Positions 34,504 through 47,700 are shown, counted from the first letter of the stretch. The stretch: DNA of 64,000 bases from Fusarium oxysporum f. sp. lycopersici 4287 (GCF_000149955.1 NC_030992.1:3488850-3552849), one strand, 5' to 3'. Made by a program: numbers and translations. The notes: generated by a model from the sequence alone, not told the origin.

Positions 34504-35078
34504 GATGGCCGACTTTGAAGATTTCACTTAAGATCAACTATATCAGAGAATGAGCGGAAGCTATATGTGATCTGGAAAATGAATTCACTATTCGTGCGCG
34601 TGGTAAATGAAGGACGTCGTTTGCGTCGAACTCAAAGGGATACGTACTTCTAAGCTCACCGAAGTGCCCTCCTGGTTGGATTGGAGCTTCAAGCTCGCTG
34701 AGTCAGCAATGTAGATAACGATAAGCCATAATGAAAGGCTGGAGGGTCCATGCAACGCGGGGCTCAATGGAGGGAAAGAGCGAAGAGCGCGGGGCAGGAT
34801 GAAAAGTTAGAAAAAGTTTAGTGTAGGTGCAGAGTCAGTTCGATTCTAGTTCAGTCCACCACCAACTTTTGTCTCTTTACAGAGCTGGTTCCTCTCAAAG
34901 GAATCAATTAAAGTAAGTGACATTCGAAATTCAAGTGTCTATATGAGATACTGACTATTTGCTCTCTTAGCATCTACAAAGACCTTGAGTCGAGAACCTC
35001 TGGACCGATTCTCCCCGCCGAATCTCGGAATCGCATTCGTATCGATTCTTCTCCTCGCACATATTCTCACGAACCGAC
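34504..35078. promoter_or_regulatory. Divergent promoter region of TRS33 and ADE5,7, with an ADE5,7 leader intron
   Basis: These 575 bp separate two divergent starts. A probable 5'-leader intron of ADE5,7 spans 34913-34970, with donor GTAAGT, branch-like CTGAC and acceptor CTTAG, followed by about 108 nt of leader exon. No TGACTC-type Gcn4 site was identified with confidence. Confidence 0.55.
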
Positions 35079-37472
35079 ATGGCGGACCTTCGAATTCTGC
35101 TCATCGGCAACGGCGGCCGTGAGCATGCTCTAGCTTGGAAGCTCAGCCAGTCTTCTCGAGTGGAGCAGATCTTTGCTGTCCCCGGTAACGGAGGAACTGC
35201 TGGATGCCCCAAGACCTCAAATGTTTCTTCAGTCAAAGCTGAGGATTTCGCTGGTCTTGTCAAGTTTTCTCAGGAGAACGGCGTCAACCTTGTTGTTCCT
35301 GGTCCTGAGGCTCCTCTCGTTGACGGTGTTGAGGGATGGTTCCGAAAGGCTGGCATTCCCTGCTTCGGTCCCTCCAAGGAAGCTGCGCGACTTGAGGGCA
35401 GCAAGACCTACTCCAAGGATTTCATGAAGAAGTACAATGTTCCTACTGCCGCTTATGAGAACTTCTCCGACTACAACAAGGCCGTTGCATACATCGATAG
35501 CGTCGACCATGACGTCGTTATCAAGGCCACTGGTCTTGCTGCTGGAAAGGGTGTTATCCTTCCCCAGACCAAGGAGGAGGCCAAGGCTGCTTTGAAGCAA
35601 ATTATGGTTGACAAGGAGTTCGGCGACGCTGGCGACGAGGTTGTTATAGAAGAGCTTCTCATTGGTGATGAGCTCAGTGTTCTGACTTTCTGCGACGGCT
35701 ACGCTATCCGATCTCTGCCTCTCGCTCAGGACCACAAGCGCATCTTCGATGGAGACCAGGGCCCTAACACTGGTGGCATGGGATGCTATGCGCCTACAAA
35801 CATTGCTACCAAGGAGCTTACTGAGCTCATCGACCGTGAGATTCTCGAGCCCACTATCTCCGGTATGCGACGAGAGCAGCAGCCTTTCCGTGGTGTTCTC
35901 TTCACTGGTCTCATGATCACCAGCAAGGGACCTAAGGTCCTTGAGTACAACGTCCGATTCGGTGACCCTGAAACACAAACCGTCCTTCCTCTTCTCTCTG
36001 CCGATACTGATTTGGCTGAGATCATGCTTGCTTGTGCCAACGGCTACCTCGACAACTGCAAGCTTACCATTGAGAACAAGTTCAGCGCCACCGTTGTCCT
36101 TGCTTCCGGTGGTTACCCCGGTTCTTACCCCAAGGGTAAGGCTATGTCTGTCCAGACGCCTCCCGCTGGCTGCAACATCTTCCACGCTGGTACCACACTC
36201 GACAGCACTGGTCTCAAGACTTCTGGTGGTCGTGTCATTGCTATCAATGCTGTTGGCGACTCTCTCCGAGCTGCTGTTGATGCTGCTTATGCCGCTCTTG
36301 ACAAGAAGGTCATTGAGTTCGAGGGTGCTTTCTACCGAAAGGATATCGCTCACCGAGCTTTTCGCTCAACTGCTCAGACCTCCATGACATATGCCCAGGC
36401 TGGTGTCGATATTCAAGCCGGCAACGACTTTGTCGAGAAGATCAAGAAGGCTGTTGCCAGCACCAAGCGACCTGGTGCTGATGCTGAGATTGGTGGCTTT
36501 GGTGGCGAGGTTGATCTGTCTCAAGCTGGCTACCCTCAAGCTCCCATTATCGTTGGTGCTATTGACGGTGTTGGCACCAAGCTCATGATTGCCCAGGCAA
36601 TGAAGAAGCACGACACAGTTGGTATCGATCTGGTTGCCATGAACGTCAACGATCTAGTTGTTCAGGGTGCTACCCCTGTTATGTTCCTCGATTACTACGG
36701 CTGCAGCAAGTTGGATCTCTCTACTGCTGCCGACTTCGTTCAGGGCGTTGCTGATGGTTGCCGACAAGCTGGCTGTGCCCTTGTTGGCGGTGAGACTGCT
36801 GAGATGCCTGGTATGTACCAAAACGATGACTACGACGCTGCTGGTTGCGCTGTCGGTACCGTTACTGCCGATATCAAGCTTCCTCGCAAGGATGACATGG
36901 CTCAAGATGATGTCCTCCTCGGTCTCGGCTCTGCTGGTGTTCACTCCAACGGTTTCTCCCTGGCTCGCCGTATTGTCTCTCGCGCTGGCCTCAGCTACAC
37001 TGACCCTGCTCCTTGGGACCAGTCCACCAGTGTTGGCGAGTCCCTTCTCACTCCCACACGAATCTACGTCAAGTCTCTTCTGCCCGTCCTCTCTCACATC
37101 AAGGGTCTTGCTCACATCACCGGTGGCGGTCTTGTCGAGAACGTTCCCCGTATGATCCCCGAGTCTCTCGCTGCTGAGATCGAGTTCGGCTCATGGGAGA
37201 TCCCTCCTGTATTCAAGTGGATGCGCGAGGCTGGCAACGTCGAGCCCATCGAGATGTGCCGCACCTTCAACTCAGGTGTCGGTATGGTCATTGCTGTTGA
37301 CCCTGCAAAGGCCGACAGCGTGACTCAGGCTCTTACCGATGCCGGTGAGAAGGTGTACCGCATCGGTCGTCTCACCCGCCGTGACCAAGGCGAGGCTTGC
37401 TTGATCCACAACGTTGACTCGTGGAAGGCTGAGACCGCGGTGCCTAGCAAGAGAAAGGACATTGGAGCATAA
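35079..37472 (+). CDS. ADE5,7: Bifunctional GAR synthetase / AIR synthetase
   Basis: This is a two-domain purine biosynthesis enzyme of the cytosol. The N-terminal half is phosphoribosylamine-glycine ligase (GARS) and the C-terminal half is phosphoribosylformylglycinamidine cyclo-ligase (AIRS); they catalyse steps 2 and 5 of IMP synthesis. The single exon encodes 797 residues, the usual fungal length. GARS marks: [16 protein letters not shown] at the start, [12 protein letters not shown], the ATP-grasp core with [14 protein letters not shown], and [14 protein letters not shown] marks from about residue 440: [41 protein letters not shown], and [11 protein letters not shown]. There is no third GAR-transformylase domain, as in other fungi. 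A long antisense open frame over the 5' half is a codon-bias shadow. Confidence 0.97.
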   Translation: MADLRILLIGNGGREHALAWKLSQSSRVEQIFAVPGNGGTAGCPKTSNVSSVKAEDFAGLVKFSQENGVNLVVPGPEAPLVDGVEGWFRKAGIPCFGPSKEAARLEGSKTYSKDFMKKYNVPTAAYENFSDYNKAVAYIDSVDHDVVIKATGLAAGKGVILPQTKEEAKAALKQIMVDKEFGDAGDEVVIEELLIGDELSVLTFCDGYAIRSLPLAQDHKRIFDGDQGPNTGGMGCYAPTNIATKELTELIDREILEPTISGMRREQQPFRGVLFTGLMITSKGPKVLEYNVRFGDPETQTVLPLLSADTDLAEIMLACANGYLDNCKLTIENKFSATVVLASGGYPGSYPKGKAMSVQTPPAGCNIFHAGTTLDSTGLKTSGGRVIAINAVGDSLRAAVDAAYAALDKKVIEFEGAFYRKDIAHRAFRSTAQTSMTYAQAGVDIQAGNDFVEKIKKAVASTKRPGADAEIGGFGGEVDLSQAGYPQAPIIVGAIDGVGTKLMIAQAMKKHDTVGIDLVAMNVNDLVVQGATPVMFLDYYGCSKLDLSTAADFVQGVADGCRQAGCALVGGETAEMPGMYQNDDYDAAGCAVGTVTADIKLPRKDDMAQDDVLLGLGSAGVHSNGFSLARRIVSRAGLSYTDPAPWDQSTSVGESLLTPTRIYVKSLLPVLSHIKGLAHITGGGLVENVPRMIPESLAAEIEFGSWEIPPVFKWMREAGNVEPIEMCRTFNSGVGMVIAVDPAKADSVTQALTDAGEKVYRIGRLTRRDQGEACLIHNVDSWKAETAVPSKRKDIGA

Positions 37473-38148
37473 TTGGATAAAGCGATAAGAAAAAAGTATG
37501 TGTGATTTATGGAGTCAATTGGGTCATGCTGGGATAGGAATTTGGTTTAAAATCAGGGCTGAATGTGATGATTTGAGGGCGAGATAGAAGGCATCCTCGA
37601 GATGATATTTCTCTTTGAAGCCTATACACATGAATGAAAAATGATTTGTGCGTTTCTGATACTCGCGTTTTCCTGTGAAAATAATTTGCAATTGACCATG
37701 TGACTTCATCGTCACAACATTGGTTCACGACATGTACAATCGTCAGACTTTGTATTCTTTTGCTTTCCATGACGTCCCTATTTGGAATGAGAACATGTGG
37801 AAGAGGTTACTTGTCTTTCTATTGCATCCTGTTATGTTTGAGACTGGACCCTATCTCGTAAAGTAAGTACCCCCTGAATGACTGATCCCCTTTCTTTTAT
37901 ATACTCCCTTACACCTCGCGAAAAACAACCGTGATAGTAATGCCGGTAATTAGCAGGGGAATCATTTTCCGTCTCCTCCAACGCCGGATCAGAACATGCC
38001 AAAGTAAAAGTCATCAACCAACACCCCTAGTACCAAGCAGTTATATAGCCTGCCCCCCTAGGGCACATTTCACTGCCACCATAGACTCTTTTTAAAGAGT
38101 CTTACGATTCCGTTTATGTTTCTTGCGTCCCTGAGGACGAGCATCCCC
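37473..38148. other. Convergent 3' intergenic region
   Basis: This lies between the stops of ADE5,7 (+) and the SUMO ligase gene (-). No supported gene is seen. Confidence 0.5.
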
Positions 38149-40124
38149 CTAAAGATACCCGAGATCACCTGGCGAGATTGGAGAGTTGCTAGGTAGGTTG
38201 CCTGAGTATCCGTTCATCGAGGTGTTTTGCCTTTTGGGGGGCGGAGGCAGATCATCATCATCGTCAGATAGCGTTAGGTCGATGACAGCGGCCATTGGGC
38301 GCTTCGCGCTGGTAGATGCTATGCCCCTCGGTCCAGCAGAAGACGACACATCGCGACCTGCTGTTACTGGCGTACTAATGGTCGGTGTAGAGATTTTGGG
38401 CGTCTCTAAACGACGGTGACCAATAGAATTGACCTCTGATATTACTAGATCGTCATCGTCATCATCAAAGGCATTTGCGTACGATGAGTTGCCATTTGTG
38501 TGCCCTTGACTGCTGTCGTCAATGCTCTTGAGATGCCATTCACCATTGGGCTCGATGGTCACAGTTTCCTGACTCTTTGGGGTCTTTTCAAGGATGTCTT
38601 TGACGTATCTGCTAGAGGTTAGAAAAGCAAACCCCTTCAAAATCACTACTTATAAGACTTACGCATCGACAGCCAACTGCTCAAAAGTTGCGGACTTGTT
38701 GCAAATGGGACATTGCCATTGAGGGCCTTGTTCTTGCAGCTGAAGATAAGAAGTGGCATCAAAGCATTGCAAGTGTGTGCAGCTCAACCCACGACAAGGG
38801 AGTGCTAATCGCATGTATGACAATGGGCATTTGAGAGATAGCACCTGTGAAGTTGCTACTACATCCGGATCTTGTGCTTTGGCGTTGACTAATTGCATGT
38901 CAGTGATAGCTCTGGAGTATTGGACCAGTGGAGGCACGTACGTTCTTGCTTTACAGAATCAATCGATATCTTCTTGCCATTGGCAATGCGCTCCGCAAGC
39001 TGTTCGACAGATGTTATCTTGCAAACATGTATCACAAGGTAGAAATTCTAGATTCGCTGTCAGACTATGATTGTAACAACGCTTGTCCACAGTGCTCACC
39101 TTGGATGTCAGCGCATATGTGAACTCAACGTTGTTGGTGTATTTCGGGCGAAGACGAAGCGCTTTTGTGATGTCAACCGGTCTAGTAGATCCAGGTTTGT
39201 TCTTCAAGCCGCGCAAATTTGCCTTGACCTCTCCGCCGTTGACCTTGAGTTCTGACTGGTGAGGAAATGCGACATCTTGCATTCCTGAAGTATCTCCGGC
39301 GCAAAAGACCATCACTCGGTACGAAGGGTCGTTAACGCACTTGTGTAAAGCAGGATGATCGTCTAGTCTGATGGGATAGGTTATCGTGTTACGGTGCTGC
39401 GACATGACTTGACAGGGGTGTTAGTATAACAAGTCGGACAGGGTACACAGAACGACGCGCAAAACATACCATCGCAGGTCTTTATATCACCAGCAACCGC
39501 CTCGATCTGATAAAACGGGCTCGGTTTGAAGGTGAGTGTCACTGACGAGCTGAAGTTAACCACAGAGCGCTGACCATTAGACAGGCTGCTGTGGGTGCTA
39601 GGGAACGACATGCTGTGCAACCCGAAAGGTGTTGAGGAAGCATGACCATGTGAAATCGGGAAGTTCGATCGAGAGGGCGAAGATCCGGTCTGAGAGCTCG
39701 AGATCGAATTGTGCACACTCTGGCGAATCTGCTGCAGGCGCACGGGATCGTTGGCGTTGACGGCTTCTTGGATGACTGGTGGCGAAGCAGGCATGATTAG
39801 CTATGACACTGAGGAGTTTGAAGAAGTGATTCACGGCCGAATAAGCATGCGAAAGAGATGTGAAGCCATCGCGCAGTGCAGATGAAAACGAGAGTGAATT
39901 GTGTATGAGCAGTCCCTAAACTTACGATTATGTATGCGACGCTGTAGCTCAGCCTTGATGCCAGTGCTTTTGACTCCGTTAACCTGACACACAGAAGAGA
40001 GTTGGCGATTTAACAAGCGGTTGACTTGTCGCGCAAGAGAACTCGCTTCTGATCGAAGATTTGCGTGTGCATTTGTTGAGTGCGAGGGTGAGGCCGTAGC
40101 GGACCCAAAACCTGCGGAAGCCAT
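38149..40124 (-). CDS. SUMO E3 ligase, Siz/PIAS (Pli1-like) family
   Basis: This nuclear SUMO ligase should transfer SUMO from Ubc9 to chromatin and septin or replication targets. Six exons (39926-40124, 39470-39775, 39100-39407, 38942-39047, 38663-38888, 38149-38608) give 534 residues. Domains in order: a SAP DNA-binding motif (about 30-75, VNGVKSTGIKAELQRRI); a Ser-rich linker; a PINIT domain (about 150-300, from SSVTLTFKPSPFYQIE through RVMVFCAGD to IANGKKISID); an SP-RING (about 320-375, with LKCPLS, CRGLSCTHLQCFD and WQCPICNK supplying the zinc ligands); and a C-terminal SUMO-interacting motif VIDLTLSDDDDD near residue 490. The exon 2 acceptor was moved to 39775 because only that keeps phase. 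It is smaller than yeast Siz1/Siz2 and closer to Pli1. It diverges from the DUF2423 gene. Confidence 0.92.
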
Positions 40125-40776
40125 GTCGAGGGTCGTTCCTTCCGTTTATCGGTCGCTAATGTTTGCGTTTTTGGGCCGAGGAAGGTGTCGTTATCGTTAT
40201 CGAGGGAGATTATGTGTGGAGGAAGGTGCTGCCAGTGTTGGGCGCGAACAGTGGTTGTGGAAGTCGCGCAACGGCATCCAAGGCAGATGCGCAGGCTGAT
40301 CGGGTGCAGCCTGTATTGGTTGTATCAGAATGAATCGGAAAGAGGTACCGTGAGAAAGAGTGCGAGCGAGTGGCTGAGTGAATGGAAGCGATAAAAGTTA
40401 CATCTAGAAGGCAAATGTACAATCGGATTATATAATGAACCCTCCACTCTGACACTGAATATGAGATTCGATCGACTATCTCAACCACCACGCGTGCTCT
40501 AAACTCGTCGTCGTCCTCTCACGCTATGTCATGTTTGCCCAGTCTTTAGAGTGTTGTCGCACAGGAGTCCAAGAAGAGAAGGCGGTCATCCCTGGCACAC
40601 GCAGGGAGTGGACTAGGATCCAGTGTCTCGATGATCTTTGCTTACTAGCCACACACCGCCACAGTTAAACTCACTACTGCCCCCTCGGTAGCTTGTCCCA
40701 ACTTTTTTTTTCTTAGCAGCAGGGGACTTTGATAACGACTTTTACTCAAGCATCGATCTTCAACCATATCGACAAA
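40125..40776. promoter_or_regulatory. Divergent intergenic region: SUMO ligase and DUF2423 gene
   Basis: These 652 bp separate two divergent starts. AAC followed by nine T and C lies at 40700-40712, 64 nt before the DUF2423 start; the same 13-mer precedes NOP4. Confidence 0.5.
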
Positions 40777-41238
40777 ATGGCAAAGAGCGCACGAGCAAGC
40801 ACCAGAAAGGCCAACAACAGGCGCCTTGTTAAAAATGTTTTTGGTCCCGCCGAGGCTGCTCGAAATGAGCGTCTCTCTGCTAAGCTCCTTGAGTTGGCCA
40901 AGCAGCCCAAGCCTGAGTCTTCAGATGTGAACATGAACAGTGAGTGAGATGGTACAACCTCAAGACGATTAAGCGCTAACATATTCTCAGCACAAGAAGA
41001 GGACGCCAACGACGATGCCAAGGAGGATGTTCAAGACAATGAAGTCACATGTGAGTTTGGTCAAAAACGTCTGTCTCGCTCATTTTCACTAACATGTCTA
41101 GCAATGGATGTGGACTCAAAGAAGCCTTCAAGTGGTCGCATTGAGAAGAAGCGAGTCGACAAGCGCAAGCAAAAGGCTTCCAAGATTGTCTTCAAGTCTT
41201 ACGGTGGTCGATCCAAGGGCAAGAAGAAGAGCTCTTAA
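40777..41238 (+). CDS. DUF2423 / YBL028C-like nucleolar protein
   Basis: Three exons (40777-40939, 40991-41050, 41102-41238) give 119 residues. The N-terminus MAKSARASTRKANNRRLVKN, followed by VFGPAEAARNERLSAKLLEL, is the DUF2423 domain found in yeast YBL028C, a small nucleolar protein reported to associate with pre-ribosomal particles. A short acidic middle (QEEDANDDAKEDVQDNEV) is followed by a very basic tail (RIEKKRVDKRKQKASK, SKGKKKSS) suited to RNA binding or nucleolar retention. Its molecular role is not established. It lies between the SUMO ligase gene, with which it shares an upstream region, and LAS21. Confidence 0.88.
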
Positions 41239-41632
41239 TTGAACTTGGGGTAAAATTGTTTTCTGGTCTTTATTCTGGGGGTTTTTATCCATTCATCGGC
41301 GTTTAGCAGCACAATCTAAATCAATCTGAATCTGTGATACCCGAAATTTCCATCTAGATTTGCCCCTCAGCCTTGTGTGGCTCAACATTCAATTTGAGTT
41401 GAGCAGCCAATCACACTACTAACTTCAACCACCACCTCTTTGGTCCGTCTTGGCAAGGCTATCGTATAGGTTGTCGCGCTCATCTCGACACGTCCATCAC
41501 TTCTACAGGTGACACATTTTTAACTGTTCCATATAATGATGGCGCATTATTGACGTATTATTCTCTGTATAAATACGATTTTCAACCTCGTCTTAGTCCC
41601 TCCTTTGTTCTATTCTATAATTGTCTTTTATA
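41239..41632. other. Intergenic region upstream of LAS21
   Basis: This holds the 3' flank of the DUF2423 gene and the LAS21 promoter. An AT-rich stretch TCTGTATAAATACG near 41562-41578 resembles a TATA box about 55-70 nt before the start. No gene is seen. Confidence 0.5.
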
Positions 41633-44542
41633 ATGGTGTCCTCTCATAATGGTTCGCCATTGCGCACTCTGTTGCTCGTCGCAGCCAATCTTCTAATCCC
41701 AGTCTCAATTGTCGTCTTTGCGCTGGGCTTCTTCCCTTATAAACCGTTCCTTCCTGGATTGGCTGAATTCGAGTCTCTTGACTTTGGATCGCCTCCTGAT
41801 GCACCATTTGATCGTTTAATATTTATGGTTGTCGATGCCCTCAGAAGGTAGAGCTTCAATGAAACCCAATTATTTCACTCTAAACTCTCAATTGACCTTT
41901 CTTATAGCGACTTTGTATACTCGGACGCCTCGGGATTTGATTATGTTCAAAGGTATCACATATCAAATGTATTTCATCTCATCAATGCCTGTGCTTATCA
42001 CATTCCAGTCTCATCCGAGATGGCAGCGCAATGCCTTTTACAGCCAATGCCCGATCACCCACAGTTACTATGCCGAGAATCAAGTCCATGACAACCGGTT
42101 CAATCCCTTCGTTTGTTGATCTTATTTTGAACTTTGACGAGGCAGATACTTCGTCAACACTCGCTTCTCAAGATACTTGGTTAGCTCAGATTAAAGCCAA
42201 GCAAATGGGCAAGCTTCTCATGTACGGAGATGACACTTGGCTGAAGTTGTTTCCCAACACTTTCGATCGCGAAGATGGAACCTCCAGCTTCTTTGTGGCG
42301 GTTTGTGACTTAACACATTATTCTCATGTTCAACCCGACTGACATCTTACTAGGACTTCACCGAGGTTGACAACAATGTCACCAGAAACATTGCCCCTGA
42401 ACTTGAGAACAATGATTGGGGTCTTATGGTGCTTCATTATCTTGGTCTAGATCATATCGGGCATAAGGCTGGACCAAAAAGGTTTGTTTCACTGGCGGTT
42501 GTTTCTCTTATCAGTTCACTAACACGTCAAAAGCTCGAATATGTTTCCCAAGCAGCGCGAAATGGACGGTATTGTCAAGACTCTTTTCGAAGCTATGGAG
42601 TCCAAGCCTCATTTGGACTCGACACTCCTCGTCCTTTGCGGTGATCATGGCATGAATGATGCTGGTAACCATGGTGCTTCTTCACCCGGCGAAACCTCAC
42701 CCGCCTTGGTTTTCATGTCTCCAAGGCTGAAGAAGGTCTCCCATAGGCTCCCTGCCCCAGCTCAACCCAAGGATGAGTTTGATTACTACTCCATGGTCGA
42801 GCAATCTGACCTGGCACCTACTATTGCCGCCCTTTTGGGTTTCCCGGTATCCAAGAACAACCTGGGAGCCTTCATCCCTGATTTCCTCCCCTTCTGGCAC
42901 AAGACCAGTGATCAGATTCAGATTTTAGTTCGAAATGCTAGACAAATCCTCAACATTATCACAGCCGCGTTTGGAAGTGAGCTCTTTGACGCACAGAGTA
43001 GCGTTGACCCCTGTGCCCTTGAGCAAACCGAAATCAACGAACTGGCATGTCAATGGCGAAGGATCAACAAGGAGGCACATGTACTCGCAGCTGGTAACAA
43101 GCTGGACCAAAAGTGGCTTGATGACATGTCACAGTGGCTCCGCCGAGCCCAAGATCTCATGAGCAGCATGGCTTCAAACTACGACATGCCCAAGCTTTAC
43201 ATTGGCCAAGCGATCGCTGCTGTTGCTGCTACTGCAAGCACAGTTGTTCTTGTCAGTCTTGGGACTCATCGAGATGGACAAATTCTTCCATTCAGCCTCA
43301 TGACATTATCTTACGGTGCCATGATGTATGCGAGTAGTTATGTTGAAGAGGAACAGCACTTTTGGTACTGGTCTTCTAGCATTTGGCTTGTAATACAAGG
43401 AGTGCTTCATATCCGAAGGTATGTGATAGTCGAGTACAGAATTGCCTTCTTATACTAACCAAGATACTAGGAGAAACAGCCTTGCCGACATCGCTTGGGT
43501 CTTCGTTGCACTTGTAGCTTTGAGACTCACCAGGGGCTGGAATCAAACTGGCCAGAAGTTTGCAGGAAGTCCTGACATCGTGAAGGGCTTCATCGTCACG
43601 CACCCTCAACTTCTCTGGGCTATTATCACTTTTGGATACATTCTCATGTCATTCCGCTTGCTTGCCCGTCTCAAGAGTCTCCCTTCTCTGGCTAGCACAA
43701 GCACTACCTCAATTCTGCTCATGTCTGCGTATAGCTTCAAGCTTGACTTCACGAGCGAGGATGCCCCGGAGCTCGTTGTTGGCTTCGCTAGAAGCTTGAA
43801 CGACATGTTCGTGGGACAGTCATTGCTTTGGAGGGCCAGGACTGCCTTTATTCTTCTCGGCGTCTTGTTTGGGTATGGCATCTATCGGTCGTTCACTGGC
43901 GGTCGAAATGGCCAGTTACAGTCAGGTAACGTCTCTCATTCACCATATCTATACTATGGCCACTGACACATTACAGCATATCTTTTCCATCATCTCTATA
44001 CCATCTTTGGCATAACCCAGTCTCGTGCTACAAACATTCCCCTCTTTCTACTATCTGATATCCTCTTCCACGCACTCCAAGCCACCGATCTCTCCGTAAC
44101 TGGAATCACCATCACAGCTATTCTTCTTCAATACACAACATTCTTCGCCTTTGGTGGCTCAAATGCCATCTCCTCCGTCGATCTTTCCAGCGCATACAAC
44201 GGTATCAGTGGCTTCAACTTCTTTGCCGTTGGTTTTCTTACCTTGGTCAGCAACTGGGCAGGGCCAATCTTCTGGACATCCGCCGCCAACCTTCTCCTAC
44301 TGCGCAAGTACCACGACGGTCAGCGCAATGCCTTCTGGCAATACATTACTTTGCAGACTGTCTTTGTCTCTGCGACAGTTGCATTAGTCATGGCGGCTTG
44401 CACATCACTGCGAACTCATCTGTTTATTTGGACAGTTTTCTCACCCAAGTATCTCTACTGTATGGCTTGGAGTCTCGGCCAACACTTGCTGATCAACATT
44501 GGCTTTGGTGGTCTCCTATTTTGGTTGGGGTCGCGTAACTAG
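41633..44542 (+). CDS. LAS21: GPI ethanolamine phosphate transferase 2 (Las21/Gpi7)
   Basis: This ER membrane enzyme adds ethanolamine phosphate to the second mannose of GPI anchors. Seven exons (41633-41847, 41908-41952, 42009-42300, 42354-42481, 42534-43418, 43471-43925, 43977-44542) give 861 residues. A signal-anchor helix (LLLVAANLLIPVSIVVFALGF) precedes the lumenal alkaline-phosphatase-like domain: DRLIFMVVDALRSDFVY holds the metal-binding and nucleophile region, MPFTANARSPTVTMPRIKS follows, then LHYLGLDHIGHKAGP and LLVLCGDHGMNDAGNHG carry the remaining metal ligands. The C-terminal half is a string of membrane helices. The ATG at 41633 is used; a TTG 12 nt upstream is not needed. It is convergent with YCG1, with 248 bp between stops. 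Confidence 0.94.
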
Positions 44543-44790
44543 CATCATTTAGCTTCTCAGTGATGGGTATCTTCATGTATGAATATCTGAGAACTTTGTG
44601 TAAACATGGCTCCTTGTATCTAACCAGGAATTCATGGAATAAGCACACCATAATTGGAAACAATAGTAAATCAAGAACACGTCGCCAAAACCAAGATCCC
44701 TCCCATAATTGAACCCAAGGTATCCGTCCAACCATCACGATACACCAAATCATCCAGGTCCCATGTCATTACTTCATCAATCTTTGTCTC

Positions 44791-47700
44791 TTACACGTCT
44801 GTCATCTCTACATCCTCACCATCTGACAAGAGGTCGTCCACAAGAGATTCTCGTTCATCCTTTTCCTCCTTAGGAACCACAGTGCCATCACTTTCTTCAT
44901 CCTCCTCCTTGATGCTTGGCTCCTCCATGACCGTCTTCTCTTCCTCAGGTGATTGATGATCCGTGATCACAGAGGTACTCCTGCTGGTACGTCGGTGGGC
45001 TGGTTGTTGTTCATCAAGGGCATTCACGATCTTGCCCAAACTGACATGAAGCTTGAAGAGAGCGCTGCGGCTAGTGGCATCAGACAACAAGCCTTCTTCC
45101 ACTGCAATGCTGACCTCATTGTAAGCCTCGCGCAGCTTCTCCTCGCTTGATCCAGGGGAAATGTGGAGCTTTCCGAGAAGTGTGCCGATGAGTTTCTTTT
45201 CTTCTTCTGTAGATGGGTCAGTATGTGTAATTGTCAATGTAAGTTGTTAACTCACTTGTAATGTTGCCTTGTAATTTCTCTAGGATATCCATGGCAAAGT
45301 CAAGATGCACGTCACCATTGACCGCCTTCTTGTCAGATTCCAGCAGGCTTGTAGGTCTGTAGCATTTTCGGGGATCGGTCCAGTCGACGAGGCAAGCTCC
45401 GATAGTAGTCATGCTGACCATATCCTCCTCAACATCCACATCATCATCCTCCAGGCTTTCGCGAACATTGAACAGCGCATGGATTGCGTCAAGGGCGATG
45501 GACCGCATGAGGTTTTGGTTCTCGTCTCGGGAAAAGCAGAAGACAGGGAGGAAGTAGTTGAGTGCCTGTCGAACAGTCTGGTTGGATGCAGACGAGGGGT
45601 CAAAGTACGCAACGACGAGTGACTTGAGCAGATCCTGGCAGGCTTCCTCCTCACTGACGACACGACCAAGCAACAGCTTTGAGGCAGCAACAGTAGCAGC
45701 CGCCTGGACCTCAGGTGACTTGCCACCACCCTTGACAGCTTTGACGTAAATCTTCAGCAGGCCAGGTGTTGACGATAAGAGCTGGGCACCATGGACATTG
45801 AGAATATCGGTGAGAATGTGCAGAGCAGTGATCTGGAGTGCTGTGTGACCCTTAGTGAAAAAATGCATGAACAAGCTAAGATTCTCCTCGGCGAGTGAGC
45901 GATCCAGGAGGGCACAAAGGCCAAGACAAACCAGGCCTCGCTCACGCACGGGTGCCTCGTGACTTCGGACTGCTGGAACAACGAGGTTATTCAGCATCGC
46001 CACAAGATCGGTGTTGTCCTGGAGGTTGCTCGCCACATGGGTGAGCATGCACTGAACGATATGCAAACACTTCATGTTGACAACAATTTCTCTGACTGCC
46101 TTCTCACGCGCTTCTTCCTCGCTCAGTTCAGGGGTACCGCCTCGCTTGCTTCCCTTAGTTGGCGTGCTCTGACCGCTAACCTCTGATCTGGCTGAATGGA
46201 AACTGTCTTCTGCATCATCTGCAGGAGGGTCATCGACAATGGTGTCATGAACATCTGCCACTGACTCTAGGACAATGCTTATGAATTCTCGCTCTCCGGC
46301 AGCATCTGGCGAACAGATACTCTGAAGTGTCTCAACGGCGAGCTTTGTGACCTCGTCTGGTAAATCGGGGATCGAAATAGCCTGTCGAAGCAGGGTGAAC
46401 ATCTTACGTCGTCCAACTTCGTCAGAATAGTCGAGAGTCAGTGCAATTTGGAGTAGTTGTTCAACAATAAACTCCTGCTCTACCGTGTCTTCTTCTTCAT
46501 CTTCGTTGTCTGCCTCTGCTACCCTCTTAACGGCAGCAGTTAGAACGTGAAGGTATCGTTCTAAGAAGAAAGCGAGCTTGGTGACCTCAGGGAGTTTTTT
46601 CTTCCAAGAGGTTCAGGTATTTGCCATCGCCTTCAAGGCGGCAGAAATCATTGAAACTCCTGGCCATGAAGACAGACTCAGCAGATAGGGTCTCCCAAAA
46701 GTTGTCATTAAACTCTACTGTTTCACGGTAGTCCGGGCGTCCCTCCCAGAAGCCTTTCATGGCCTCTAGTGCAACGCCGTTCTCAACGCCAGTATTGACC
46801 ACGTCAATTCGCTCTAGCAATTCAAGGAGGCCGTCAAAGTTGGGAGGTGCTGGTTCTGCAGGTACGCCATCCTCTTGAGGGGGTGCACCCGCGCAATCCT
46901 CAATCCATCGCTCGCGGAACAGTCTGCTTGCAGCTTTTCGGACGTTCTCGTCTCTGTCACGAATACCCCAGCGAAGGAGCTTCTCTCGCATTTTAACAGA
47001 CAAGTGGCGGAAATCACCTAGGGCAGGGAGGAGTCTGGAATAAACGGCTCTTCGAGTTGCTGCATCTTGATCACGCGCGCGCTCAAGAAGGACTGACAAA
47101 GTCTCGGGTAAGATGGGAAGGTTGACGAGGAGCGATCTTCGCACATCAGCATTGGGGTCGTTCTGTAGAACTTCCAACAGCTTCTCGAGCAGTCCGGTAT
47201 CGTCATCGTCGCTATCATCTGAGTTGGTGCAACCCTCCGTCTGGTTTCCTGCAAGACGGCCAAGACCCAGCACCGCTTGAGAGCGGACCATGGCCTCCTT
47301 GTCGCGGATCCTTTTAAGTAGCCCATGGCGCAGTTTCTGGAAGAGGTCGTCGTCTATCGCGTCGAGCGAGTTGATAATGTGAGAAATGAGCTGTGTCGAC
47401 CTGAAGCGGACCACCTTGTCCTTGGCGGTCAGAAGAGGAAGAATAGCTTCCAGAAGTTGTGAGGTCAGGCGAGTGCTTGGAGTCTCTGGCATGACACTCG
47501 CATCTTGGTCGATCTCTCCTAGAAGTTCATTGTCTTTTGCACTTGCGTGCTGCAGAAAGAGGCCGGTGAATTTAATTGACTTTTCTCCCACACTCTCCGA
47601 CTTCTTGATTGGCATGATTTTGCTAACGCAACGTATAAATTCGTGATTAAAAGCATCCTCGTCGAATTCATCTGCACGAGATTGGTCGGGGTTTGTTGGC

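Noticed and set aside
35229..36353. 374-codon open frame antisense to ADE5,7
   Set aside because: It lies wholly over a strongly conserved coding exon, has no recognisable motif and follows from codon bias of the sense gene.
46587..46620. Real C-terminus of a shorter condensin protein at the in-frame stop
   Set aside because: The conserved protein continues immediately in the next frame without a splice site, so a one-base error is simpler.
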